This document shows, in pieces, positions 8,501 to 16,481 of a stretch of DNA of 64,000 nucleotides. Each line of letters opens with the position of its first letter. Position 1 is the first letter of the stretch. The stretch is from a bacterium. GTDB taxonomy: Bacteria; Myxococcota; UBA727; JAUIJE01. Below the pieces are notes generated by a model. The model ran no database searches. It saw only the letters and a list, made by a program, of their open reading frames with translations, and was not told where the DNA came from. The stretch is taken from contig JAUIJE010000003.1 of assembly GCA_030431455.1 (NCBI GenBank), positions 196,360-260,359 of the forward strand, read 5' to 3'. A program made the position numbers and the translations under genes.

Positions 8501-9623
8501 TGCCGTTTTCGTCGATGGACTGTTTCCAGATGTTCCAGCGGTTGATGAGCTGCTCGCGGGTCTCGACGGTGGTGCCGTTCTCGCGATCGTACGCATACCG
8601 CTCGGTGCGGAAGAAACCGAACTTGGTGAACACGTCTTGGGTGTACTGGAAGCAGTCATCCGGGTCGTGGTCGTTCAGGTCGCAGGTCTCAAAGATGTAG
8701 CCGGAGTCGTGCACCCACAGTTCGCGCAGTTCGCAATCGGCGTCGCCCTCGAAACACAGGGTCACATCACCGAAGACGTTCTCTTGGAAGCCGAAGTACA
8801 TCGGCTTGCGGTCCGGGTACTCCATGGGCACGTAGTCGTCGTCTTGGTCGATTTTGCGGAACGAGAACTTGCCGCGAATCGCCGCCGGGGCGCAGTTCCA
8901 GTCGTTCAGCTGGTTGTAGCAGACCGCGTAGTCCGGATAGGCGACACCTTCGACCGTGGTCTCGATGTAGTCCGGGGTCACGCGCACCTTCCAGGGGTTG
9001 GTCGGTTCGGCGTTGCTGTTCCGGGTGTTGGTCGTCCAGGTCACGTCCTTCATCAGGCCGCTGATGGTGCCGCCCGTGAATTCTTTGGCCATGTTGTTGG
9101 ACCAATCAACGCGGATGTACTGACGCTCCCACCAGGGTTTGTCGTAGTCGTTTTCAACGATCACGTTGTTCTCGACACCGTTGTAGGCGTTGTACTGCCG
9201 GGTGATGTCGAAGTGCTTGATGATCGGGAACTGGGCGATGACAGTGTTGTCGCCCGGGTCGTCCGACTCGGTCCCGGGGGAGAACTCGTAGGACCGGTAC
9301 GCGGTCAACGTCTCCATCGAGATTTCCCACCGAACCCGCTCCATCCCGCCTTCGAACCCTTCGAACAGCCAGCTGTTCGCGTAGTCCTTGTCGACGACCA
9401 TAAAGCGCGAGTACCACTCGCCTTTAAAGAGCTCTTTGTCGGTGTAGTTGGGCTGGACCCGATCGATGTCGGTCGCCGGCGTCAACCCACAGCCCACCTG
9501 CGCCGCGAGCGCCGCGGTGAGGGCCAGGGCCAGGGCCGAGCTGGTTCGCCTTGTGTTCATGTTGTTCTCACTCTTGTGTTCAACGTTTGAGGAAACGGGC
9601 CAACGATTCTTGATGCTTTTCAT
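5592..9623 (-). CDS. Giant zinc-metalloprotease lipoprotein (copy 2)
   Basis: 1343 residues. The ATG at 9623 has a strong AGAGGAGG ribosome site 12 bases after the upstream stop; an alternative ATG at 9560 would give the shorter signal MNTRRTSSALALALTAALAA. Either way a Cys follows (QVGCG), suggesting a lipoprotein or secreted protein. The catalytic centre HEVGHTVGLRHNF (H771, E772, H775, H781) is the metzincin-like zinc motif of the DUF5117/DUF4953 metalloprotease group. The region before it is beta-rich; after it come Tyr/Trp-rich segments (YNSRMFxYY-like YYFYYRRS). It resembles the preceding gene along its full length, including FEGWxY-like N-terminus, ILNRWNIWKQ/LRHNIWEK and EENSCN motifs, so the two arose by duplication. 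Substrate unknown; location periplasm or cell surface. Confidence 0.9.
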   Translation of the reverse strand: MKSIKNRWPVSSNVEHKSENNMNTRRTSSALALALTAALAAQVGCGLTPATDIDRVQPNYTDKELFKGEWYSRFMVVDKDYANSWLFEGFEGGMERVRWEISMETLTAYRSYEFSPGTESDDPGDNTVIAQFPIIKHFDITRQYNAYNGVENNVIVENDYDKPWWERQYIRVDWSNNMAKEFTGGTISGLMKDVTWTTNTRNSNAEPTNPWKVRVTPDYIETTVEGVAYPDYAVCYNQLNDWNCAPAAIRGKFSFRKIDQDDDYVPMEYPDRKPMYFGFQENVFGDVTLCFEGDADCELRELWVHDSGYIFETCDLNDHDPDDCFQYTQDVFTKFGFFRTERYAYDRENGTTVETREQLINRWNIWKQSIDENGNVIPYSQREPKTIVYHYNVGFPESMKEATRAQEADWNQAFLDTIANLQGKSVQDVQNEYATGDRLFRAYEIRENSCNVTAVNEYVEDMKDKFDFETALMSEGIRLKDLGPGNLEEACAVLEHYGKQNDVGVGKVFQWEQLGDLRYSFINWVATPEPAGPLGYGPSAADPITGEIVSANANIYGASLDTYANWGADIVQVLNGELDTNDIINGTHVREYIDSVRAKHNQRATMEDGLAFLKKMESRTAYMTDEQFLPEKPMASINGNLNRVRDSNWEEQYMLNEDAIRLFGGGAADAAGQHSAEAIKAAMPSTWGKTVIPGQFKINELSEQLAAQDRAMDNMESFRARRELYNRNNFCYFQDEVEPAVIELATELKDMSREDALRVIREGIMRGVLAHEVGHTVGLRHNFEGSADPLNYFPGYWDVTTGDHRDSTNTRKSELEYSSIMDYHQRFNSDFSGIGLYDKAAIKFGYGELVEVFDEREGVFASQNFPANAFWLFYPGDLAYLLAGPDAHAAIRQRYEDINDEITFDGQNETILNVQDLGITPNYDNLYKRRNVTFKDWSRQDVMRIFSVSNPDGSPLMVDVPYAYCSDGFAWGGNLTCNRFDKGATSEEIVRNASEMYEFYDPFYTFLGSRVNLSAASWQARLYERIYQPMRNSFTYYFYYRRSTALIYPTFLDWAITAHDGLNFLAGVVQRPDVGTYCLDGGIYRPESEMGANCANPVDVPLGPGRVFDTLYTPDEAFRLKHIGHVWDKSLALNAMTSTDAFFYRDFSNQVDRSAFSISFYRVFQDEMVKFFTDLILNRPSEFAPQVRLDGDMVEGIETTPLVSFRDSEEIPMAGPMIKPKTNYYMQRAALLWSMVGFTSTLDQTLDFGKRAKVSIVGSANDPVFEGVPEAVFQDPYSLVDYHSYAIDGDENSLGYAILTDLNDFVQNEWVDGDPASDAQLNDKLETLEALRYITDVLEDANN

Positions 9624-9635
9624 GGTCGCCTCCTC

Positions 9636-12600
9636 TTAGTTGTTCAGAACGTTGCGGACGAAACGGACATCGTCGATGAAGTCGACCATGTCATCCATGA
9701 GCTCACGCGCCCGGTCGCGCCGGTTGATGAGCTCGTACTCCCCACAGCCACCGTCGCCCACGTCGAGCAGGTTGAAGTCGCTGCAGAAGAGCCCTTGTTC
9801 GCCGTTGTTGACTTGCGCCCGGAAGGCCTCCGCGCACTGGCAGTACGGGGTGGCGTTCGGGTCGCGGACGCCCTCGGCACACTCGTCGAGCACTTCGTAG
9901 CGCTTCTTGAGCACGTTGGCCCGGCGCACGAGGTTGGCGGCGATGGGCTGGGCACCGTCGCCGGTGTCGATGGCCCGGATGCGCATCCCGGTGTCGGGGT
10001 GCACAAACTCCACCACTTGCTCGGGCGGGAGGGTGTCGTAGGCGCCGATGTCGTCGCCCGCACCTTCCACCGCGACGTTGTACGAGTTCATCATGTCGTA
10101 CTGGCCGTCCCAGGGGCTGGACATCAGCATCATCGAGTAGACCGCGGCGTAGTACTGGTTGTTGAACGCCACCGTCGGGATGATGCGGGTGTAGTCCGCG
10201 GGGTCGTACTCCATCACGTCGCCGGTCTCGGTGTCGATGATGTTGCGGAGTTGCACGGTGCCGTCGTCGCGGCTCACCACGGGGCCGAGGTCAGCGAACT
10301 GCTCGGTCACGAAGCGGTTGACGATGGTGCCGACGTGGTCGGGGAACAGCGTGTACCAGCTGATGAAGAAGTTCCGCGGGTTCGCGTACACGTCGGTGGC
10401 CGGGAACCAAGCTTGCGGGTTGCTCAGCAGGTAAATCGCGTAGTCCTTGGTGTAGTAGGAGCCGACGTAGTTGATGACCCACTCTTCGGACTCGGTGCGG
10501 AGGCTGCCGAGGGCGAAGGGCCGGCCGTCGCCGAGGTCGACTTCACCGAAGTTGTGACCGGGCACGGGGGTGGTGGGCTCCCACACGGTGTCGCCGAGCT
10601 CGTTGATGACCGCGTTGCCGTTCATCACGTTCTGCTGGACGCAGCCCGAGAGGAACTCGTAGGTGGTCATGATGTCCGACGGCGCAAGGCGGTCGACGGT
10701 CTCGGGGTCGTTGTTGGTCAGGTGGTCGACCATCGACTCGGTCACGGTCACGTAGCGGCCCGAACCCGGGTGCGAGAGCACTTTCGAGAAGTGGTTGAGG
10801 CCGTTCTGCGTGGTGGTCAGGTAGTCCTGGTACGCGTAGGTGTCCGGGGTGAAGTCCGGGTCGTTGACCGCGTAGTAGGCGAACCACTTCATCTTTTGGG
10901 TGTAGTCGGTGAGCGAACGCAGGTCAGCGCTCACGCCGCCCCACCAGGAGCCGCCGCCCCACCAGCCGGATTGGAAGTCCCAGAACCGGTCACGGTTGAA
11001 GTGGGTGAAGAAGTACCGTTGGTAGTAGGTGTACTCCTGCCACATCGCGTTGGTTTGGGTGTCGGGCCCGAAGTCCCACCGGTTGCAGGTCGGGGTCATG
11101 TAGTTGTCGGTGCAGAAGCGGTAGGGCACGGTGTTGACCGGCGGCTCGCTCATCACCGAGGCGTAGTCCCACTTCCAGGTGGTGTACTGGCGGTCGGTCA
11201 GCGCGTCGTACCCGTTGACGATGTCGGTCGGGATGTCGCGCCAGTCGTTGTAGAACAGCTCTTTGGTGGTCTCTTGCTCGGTGCGGTCCGCGGCGGGGTT
11301 CCCGAAGGTCTCCACCAGTTGCGCATAGCCGAACTTGATGGCCGCGTAGTCGTACTTGCCGAGGCCGCCGAAGTCAGCCGACCAGTGCCCGTTGTACTCC
11401 ATGATGGTGGAGAACATGTATTGGTTCTGGCCGAGGCACTGTTGGGTGGTGGTGGTGTACTCGGGGTCGCCCAGCTCTTGCCGCAGACGGGTTTGTTCGT
11501 CGATGCAGTAGCTGATCGCCTCTTGGTACTTCTCGCCCGCGGCGCCGAGCGCGTCGGTGAGGTTGGCGGGGAGCTGCTCGATGGCCCAGAACTCGTCGTG
11601 GTAGTTCAGCGCGTCGGTCGAGGCCTCGAAGTTGTGGCGCAGACCGAGGGAGTGGCCGACCTCGTGGAGTTGGGTCGAGACGTAGAGGTCTTCCCGGATT
11701 TGCTCGAAACGCTCACGCGGGTTGAGGTCGCGGTACTTGACCGCGGCGCCGAACGCGAAGTCGTCGAGGAAGGCGTTGGTGTCGATGCCGAGCTCGCCCA
11801 TCTTGTCGAAGGTGCGAATCATCTTCTCGAGGTCGAACTGGTCGCGGTTGCGGAACCGCGAGGCCATGTCCATCATCGCTTCCATGCTGTCCCCGTCCAT
11901 CGCGTTGATTTGGTCGGGGGTGACACGCGCGTACGCCATCAAGTCGTAGTCGCTGGTGACCGCGTCTTCGATGCGGGTGCCGGCGAGCAGCGACAGCTTG
12001 CTGCGGTTGTGCTCGGGGGAGATTTCCCGGAGGCCGTCTTCGGCGCCGCGCAGGCGGTTGAGTTGGCCTTCCATGCGTTGGCGCGCTTGCGGGCCAGCGC
12101 CTTTGAGCGCGAGCTGGCGGGAGTCACGCAGCTTGCGGGCCACGTAGGCTTGCACGTCGTAGCCGTGGAAGATGTCGTCGAGGCCGATCTCGCCCTCGAG
12201 GGCTTGGATGGCTTCGTTGGCGCGGTAGGCCGAGGTGTCGACCGCGGAGAGGCCGATGTTGGCCACGCCGGTCACCATCTCACCAGTCTCGGGGTCGCCG
12301 AGGATGGTGGCGACGCCGAGCCAGGGCGCGAGGGCCTTCTCGACGATGCCGTTGATGAAGTTGTACCGGAGGTCACCGATGCGCTGGTAGGTGAAGTACT
12401 CGACGCCGGAGTCCTCGCCCGCTTGTTTCGGGTGGGTGTAGTGCTCCATCGCGGTGCAGATGCGCTCGAGGTCGGCCAGGGCCTGGGTCTCGAGGTCTTG
12501 GCGGGTGGTGAACGACGAGGTGTTGTCGTGGCTGTTCGCCCACTCGTACCGCGCCATCACGTGCGCCGGGGTGCCGTCAAAGGGGCTGTACCGGTCGCCG

Positions 12601-13898
12601 TCGATGTTGAGGTAGTTGGTCTCGTCGTTGGTGTCTTTTTTGAGCGCGGCGAGCTGCACTTGGCTCTTGATGAGCGCGGGCAGCGCGTCGAACGCGTCGC
12701 TCACCGTGGTCGGGTTACAGCTGTTCTCCTCGACGATGAACATGTCGGGGACTTCGTCCTTGCTCGCGTAGCGGCCGGGCTGGGCGTGGAACACCATGTC
12801 TTTGAACACGTCGTTCCACTCGATGCCCACGCGGCGCGCGGCTTGGAGCAGCTGCTGCGGGTGACGCTGGTTGGTGTAGTAGACGATCGGCTTGGGATCA
12901 CGCTCGGCGATGGGGATGATGCTGCCGTCGGCGTTGCGGTTCTTTTCCCAGATGTTGTGGCGGAGGGCGAGGCTCTTCTCACCCGCGTAGGTGAAGCCGC
13001 GGTTCGGGTCCCAGACTTGGCGGTGCCAGGTGGTGAAGAAACCGAAGCGGTCGTTGACCGGCACTTGTTGGGTGATGCCGTTTTCGTCCCGGACCTCTTG
13101 GCCCATCTCGTTCACGAGGGGGACGTTGTCGGGCATGTTGAGCGGGATGTAGTCGCTGTCGGGCACGCGGTAGAAGGAGGAACGCACGTCGATGACGGTC
13201 GCGGCCATATCGTAGTAGTGGTCGCGCCCGTACAGGCCCAAAATGGCGTAGAGGTCCGGCTCGACCTGGAGGCGGTTGGTGAACTCGAAGTAGCCGTTCT
13301 CGATGTCGTCAAAGCGGTACCGCTTGGGGTCGGCTTTGTCGTGCTCGGTCACGGTCTCGACGCTGGCGGCCAGGCCGTACATGCCCGGGTTCAGCCGGAA
13401 GCTGGTGCCGATTTCGTTGCTGGCCCAGTTCACGCTCATGTACTCGCGCTCGTACCAGGGGCGCTCGCGGTTGGGCTCGATGACGTTGCCCTCTTCGCCG
13501 GTCACCGGGTCGTAGACGCGGCGGATGTCGAAGTGGTCGACGATCGCGTACTTGGCCACCGGTTGGCCTTTGAACACGTCATCGCCACCCTCGAGGGCGG
13601 CGTCGTCGGCGCCTTCGGCGGTCTCGTAGTCGCGCCACGCGATGAGGGCGTCTTCCGTGACTTCCCAAGTGACCCGCTCGGTGATGATGAAGTCGGAGTC
13701 GCCTTCATAGAGCATGGCGTTGGGGGCGGATTTCACCACCGTGCTGGCGAAGTACCAGCTGCCGTCGAAGTCACCCTTTTTCCAGACCTCGGACAGGTTG
13801 GCCCGGTCGAGGTCAGGGTTGACGTTAAAACAGGCGGCGGCCAACCCGAGGGCGGCGAGGCCACCCGCGAGGGTCATCAAGCGTGTCGCTTTTCGCAT
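9636..13898 (-). CDS. Giant zinc-metalloprotease lipoprotein (copy 1)
   Basis: 1420 residues from the ATG at 13898, chosen for its GGGAGG site and because it opens a lipoprotein-type signal (MRKATRLMTLAGGLAALGLAAAC). The frame extends upstream without sense. The zinc site HEVGHSLGLRHNF (H745, E746, H749, H755) and surrounding STQLHEVGH and MEYNGHWSADFGGLGKYD-like stretch mirror the downstream paralogue (IMDYHQRF..DFSGIGLYD). Large inserts distinguish it (CIDEQTRLRQELGDPEY; the CVQQNVMNGN region). It ends with several Cys (ECAEGV, YCQCAEA, LFCSDF, GGCGEY) absent from the paralogue. It is the middle gene of the operon behind a barrel-like outer-membrane protein; the pair may process surface proteins or exogenous prey or nutrients (inference). 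Confidence 0.9.
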   Translation of the reverse strand: MRKATRLMTLAGGLAALGLAAACFNVNPDLDRANLSEVWKKGDFDGSWYFASTVVKSAPNAMLYEGDSDFIITERVTWEVTEDALIAWRDYETAEGADDAALEGGDDVFKGQPVAKYAIVDHFDIRRVYDPVTGEEGNVIEPNRERPWYEREYMSVNWASNEIGTSFRLNPGMYGLAASVETVTEHDKADPKRYRFDDIENGYFEFTNRLQVEPDLYAILGLYGRDHYYDMAATVIDVRSSFYRVPDSDYIPLNMPDNVPLVNEMGQEVRDENGITQQVPVNDRFGFFTTWHRQVWDPNRGFTYAGEKSLALRHNIWEKNRNADGSIIPIAERDPKPIVYYTNQRHPQQLLQAARRVGIEWNDVFKDMVFHAQPGRYASKDEVPDMFIVEENSCNPTTVSDAFDALPALIKSQVQLAALKKDTNDETNYLNIDGDRYSPFDGTPAHVMARYEWANSHDNTSSFTTRQDLETQALADLERICTAMEHYTHPKQAGEDSGVEYFTYQRIGDLRYNFINGIVEKALAPWLGVATILGDPETGEMVTGVANIGLSAVDTSAYRANEAIQALEGEIGLDDIFHGYDVQAYVARKLRDSRQLALKGAGPQARQRMEGQLNRLRGAEDGLREISPEHNRSKLSLLAGTRIEDAVTSDYDLMAYARVTPDQINAMDGDSMEAMMDMASRFRNRDQFDLEKMIRTFDKMGELGIDTNAFLDDFAFGAAVKYRDLNPRERFEQIREDLYVSTQLHEVGHSLGLRHNFEASTDALNYHDEFWAIEQLPANLTDALGAAGEKYQEAISYCIDEQTRLRQELGDPEYTTTTQQCLGQNQYMFSTIMEYNGHWSADFGGLGKYDYAAIKFGYAQLVETFGNPAADRTEQETTKELFYNDWRDIPTDIVNGYDALTDRQYTTWKWDYASVMSEPPVNTVPYRFCTDNYMTPTCNRWDFGPDTQTNAMWQEYTYYQRYFFTHFNRDRFWDFQSGWWGGGSWWGGVSADLRSLTDYTQKMKWFAYYAVNDPDFTPDTYAYQDYLTTTQNGLNHFSKVLSHPGSGRYVTVTESMVDHLTNNDPETVDRLAPSDIMTTYEFLSGCVQQNVMNGNAVINELGDTVWEPTTPVPGHNFGEVDLGDGRPFALGSLRTESEEWVINYVGSYYTKDYAIYLLSNPQAWFPATDVYANPRNFFISWYTLFPDHVGTIVNRFVTEQFADLGPVVSRDDGTVQLRNIIDTETGDVMEYDPADYTRIIPTVAFNNQYYAAVYSMMLMSSPWDGQYDMMNSYNVAVEGAGDDIGAYDTLPPEQVVEFVHPDTGMRIRAIDTGDGAQPIAANLVRRANVLKKRYEVLDECAEGVRDPNATPYCQCAEAFRAQVNNGEQGLFCSDFNLLDVGDGGCGEYELINRRDRARELMDDMVDFIDDVRFVRNVLNN

Positions 13899-13972
13899 TG
13901 CGTTGTTCCTCCCGAAAAACATGACAATCCTTTTGAAATCGTTGCGGTGTGCGCGGCGCATCGTCGTGCGCA

Positions 13973-15556
13973 TCAGATGGTGAAGATGAGGTCGAGCGTG
14001 AAGCCCGTGTACTGGTTGCCGAAGCTGAAATCGAACCAGGGGAAGTAGAAGCGACCTTGCTGGTCGGTGAGCGGCTGGAAGCTCGACATCCCGAGAACCA
14101 CCTGGAGGTTCTGGTCGAAGATCCAGTCACCCGGCACCTGGTAGCCGTAGGTCACGCTGCCGCTCGAGAAGCCGTCGCCGTTGAAGTAGCTCTGGCTGAT
14201 CGCGTTGGGCGAGCGCAGGTCGGGGCGGTCCGACAGGGGGCGAAGCAGGATGTTCTGGATGCCGAGGGCGGCGCGGATGACGTGGTTGCCGCCGAGGGGG
14301 TCGTCGATGGAGTAGAAGATCGCGCCGCTGTTGGACACGCTGCCCACGAACTGCCGGCCCGAGGTGCGGCAGCGGCCGTTGCCGAGCTTCTCTTCGTCAC
14401 GCGGGATGCCGATGGGGTAGTCGGTGGCGTCGCCCGAGGTCTGGGCGAGGTTGTTGATGGTGTCGAAGGGATTCGGCGTGTTCAGCTCGCCACAGTTGTA
14501 CTCGGGGCTGTTGCCGCGGAAGAACCAGTTGGAGAAGCCGAGACGGTACTGGACCCCGAAGACGCCGAGCCATTTCGGGTACCACTGCATGAACGGCGCC
14601 GAGGCGCTGGCCCACGACCCTTGGATGAGGCCGGAGAAGCCGGCGAGGCGGTTCATCTGGCGGGAGAACATCGACAGCGGCGCGGTCACGCGGAACAGCG
14701 GGGTGATCGAGATGCCGGTGGCCCATTTGTCGGTGAGCAGACCGGGGAACAGCAGCGCGAGGCTGGTGTCGGAGAGGGTCGGGTTGTTGGGGAACGGACC
14801 GGCCAACGGCGCGCGCTGGTAGGCGTCGAACACGTTGGGGATTTGCACCGTCAAGGAGCCGGAGAAGGCCATGGTCGGTTGCCAGTCGAAGTACTTCGGC
14901 ACCTGGAAGTTGGGCGAGACGTTGAGCCAGGGGTTGAAGAACGGCTGGCGCTTGTACCCGGGCAGGAGCCAACCGGTACCGACCGAGGCGCCCAGGTCGA
15001 AGCTGACGCCGAGGGGGAAACCTTTGCCGGAGAGGACGACCCCGCCGGCGGACAGCACCGCGGAGCCACCGCTGGCCGCGTCGCCGTCTTCTTCACCGTC
15101 GGCGGTCGCCGCGGGCGCGGCCGGCTTTTCCGCCGCGGGCTCCGGGAGCGCTTCCTCGTCGAGCTTGTCCGCCGCCACCGGCGCGACCGCCGCGGGGGCA
15201 CCGGGCGCGCCCGCCGCCGCGGGGGCCGGGGTCACCGCGGGCGTGGGCGCGGATTCGGCCGGGGGGGCCTCTTCGTTCGTTGCAGCAGGGGCGGGCGCTT
15301 CGGCCGCGGGCTCCACCGCCGTGGGGGTCGGGGTCTCGGCCGTCGCGGCCGGCGCCGGGGTCGCGGCGGGGGTGCTCTCGGGGGCCGCCGGCTCATCGGC
15401 CGGGGCCGCCTCGGTGGGCTCGCTCTTGTCAGCGGGCGCTTCGGTGGCGGGCTGCTCCTCGGTGGGGGCGGTGGCCTCGCCTTCTTGGGCGCGGGCGTTG
15501 GTCACCGTGAATACGGTGAGCAGCGTGACGGTTGAAAGAGCGAGCAATCGTTGCAT
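13973..15556 (-). CDS. Outer-membrane beta-barrel-like protein with Pro/Ala/Glu linker
   Basis: 527 residues from the ATG at 15556 (AGAGGT site upstream); the signal peptide is MQRLLALSTVTLLTVFTVTNARA-Q. Residues ~25-165 are a disordered Ala/Pro/Glu/Thr linker. The remainder has alternating aromatic/hydrophobic strands, many Trp/Tyr/Phe and a terminal aromatic-rich strand ending FTLDLIFTI, the type of C-terminus used by outer-membrane barrels. LLPGYKRQPFFNPWLNVSPN and the strand pattern suggest 12 or more strands (family not recognised). First gene of an operon with two large metalloprotease lipoproteins (gap 74 bases); it might export, anchor or supply substrate for them, which is inference from position. 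Confidence 0.75.
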   Translation of the reverse strand: MQRLLALSTVTLLTVFTVTNARAQEGEATAPTEEQPATEAPADKSEPTEAAPADEPAAPESTPAATPAPAATAETPTPTAVEPAAEAPAPAATNEEAPPAESAPTPAVTPAPAAAGAPGAPAAVAPVAADKLDEEALPEPAAEKPAAPAATADGEEDGDAASGGSAVLSAGGVVLSGKGFPLGVSFDLGASVGTGWLLPGYKRQPFFNPWLNVSPNFQVPKYFDWQPTMAFSGSLTVQIPNVFDAYQRAPLAGPFPNNPTLSDTSLALLFPGLLTDKWATGISITPLFRVTAPLSMFSRQMNRLAGFSGLIQGSWASASAPFMQWYPKWLGVFGVQYRLGFSNWFFRGNSPEYNCGELNTPNPFDTINNLAQTSGDATDYPIGIPRDEEKLGNGRCRTSGRQFVGSVSNSGAIFYSIDDPLGGNHVIRAALGIQNILLRPLSDRPDLRSPNAISQSYFNGDGFSSGSVTYGYQVPGDWIFDQNLQVVLGMSSFQPLTDQQGRFYFPWFDFSFGNQYTGFTLDLIFTI

Positions 15557-15640
15557 GTCGTGACCTCTTACTTGGGGGGCGGATGTACGCAGCGCACACA
15601 CCTAGACCCAGGTCATCACTCATGCAGCAATCAACGCGCC

Positions 15641-15657
15641 ACTTCCAGGGGGGAAGT
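15641..15657 (-). promoter_or_regulatory. Inverted repeat ACTTCC-N5-GGAAGT before the barrel gene
   Basis: A perfect six-base inverted repeat with a five-base spacer lies ~90 bases upstream of the barrel-protein start and touches a TTGACT hexamer (minus strand, 15655-15660) that could be a -35 box. No good -10 at normal spacing is seen, so the promoter call is tentative; the repeat is a plausible operator for the metalloprotease operon. Confidence 0.35.
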
Positions 15658-15813
15658 CAAAAAAAATTTCCTCCATGTTTCTAGACCGTTACATTCCGTT
15701 TGCGCGCGATCACAGCATGATCACCGTCGCGCCGTGCGCAAAGTGTTAGCGGACTGACACCCCACAGACGAACAAAACGGTCAAAACATGCCGTTCAGGT
15801 TCACGAAACCGGG

Positions 15814-16479
15814 TCACGGATCACCCGGCGGCGGCACCTGAACCAGCTGGATCGGGCCGCCCCCCGGCGCCACATCGAACACCGTGCAGGGCCGATCACA
15901 TTCCCACACCGTCACGTTGAGGTAGGTGGTCCCATGCACCACTGACGCGCCCCCGTCGGTGTGCACGTGCCCCCACAGGTGCACGCGGGGCTTGGCCCGC
16001 GCGGCCGCGGCGCGCAGCTCGTCGAACCCGATGTGGCCTTCGTCCCAGCGATCGCCATACCCGCGCGGGGGCACGTGGCTGACCAGGATGTCGAGCCCGT
16101 CCGGGATCGCCGCGAACACGCGGGCGGCGGCCGGCCCGCGCGGCAGGTGGAACCCCCACTGGGGGTAGTCGGGGGTCCACGGCGTGCCGTACACGCGCAG
16201 GCCGCCGACCTCGGTCTCGTCGTCGATGAGCACGGTGACCGACGGGCCGACCAGGGCCTGCGCGGCCCCGCGATCGGTCTCGAAACACACGTCGTGGTTG
16301 CCCGGGACCAGGATCTTGTGGGCGTGGGGCAGGCTCTTGAGCCAGGCCGCGGCCCGGGACAGCTCGTCGAGCGTGCCCTCGCGCAACATGTCGCCGGCGT
16401 GGATGAGCACGTCGCCGTCGGGCACGGCGAAGCCCTCGGACTCGAACAGGTGGGTGTCGGCCAGGGCCACAAAGCGCAC
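15814..16479 (-). CDS. MPPED-like calcineurin-fold phosphoesterase
   Basis: 221 residues from a GTG at 16479 with GGGAGG upstream, three bases after the cyclase stop. All five calcineurin-type motifs are present: ADTH (D-x-H), HAGDM, PGNHD, SHVPPRGYGD and WGHVH. The order and spacing with YGTPWTPDYPQWGFHLPRG match the metallophosphoesterase-domain (MPPED1/2) subgroup; MPPED2 relatives are reported to hydrolyse cyclic nucleotides. A two-metal hydrolase in the cytosol is expected, as there is no signal peptide. Tight coupling to a class III nucleotide cyclase suggests it degrades the cyclase product, but other phosphomono- or diesters cannot be excluded. Confidence 0.9.
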   Translation of the reverse strand: MRFVALADTHLFESEGFAVPDGDVLIHAGDMLREGTLDELSRAAAWLKSLPHAHKILVPGNHDVCFETDRGAAQALVGPSVTVLIDDETEVGGLRVYGTPWTPDYPQWGFHLPRGPAAARVFAAIPDGLDILVSHVPPRGYGDRWDEGHIGFDELRAAAARAKPRVHLWGHVHTDGGASVVHGTTYLNVTVWECDRPCTVFDVAPGGGPIQLVQVPPPGDP

Positions 16480-16481
16480 GG

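Noticed and set aside
4965-9590. A 1541-codon open frame on the plus strand
   Set aside because: It is antisense to the second metalloprotease gene, has a Val/Gly/His/Arg-rich composition typical of a shadow of GC-rich codons, no family match and no ribosome site; the minus-strand gene has signal, HEXXH and terminator.
9795-14048. A 1417-codon open frame on the plus strand
   Set aside because: Same reason: the mirror of the first metalloprotease gene, with compositional bias and no motifs.
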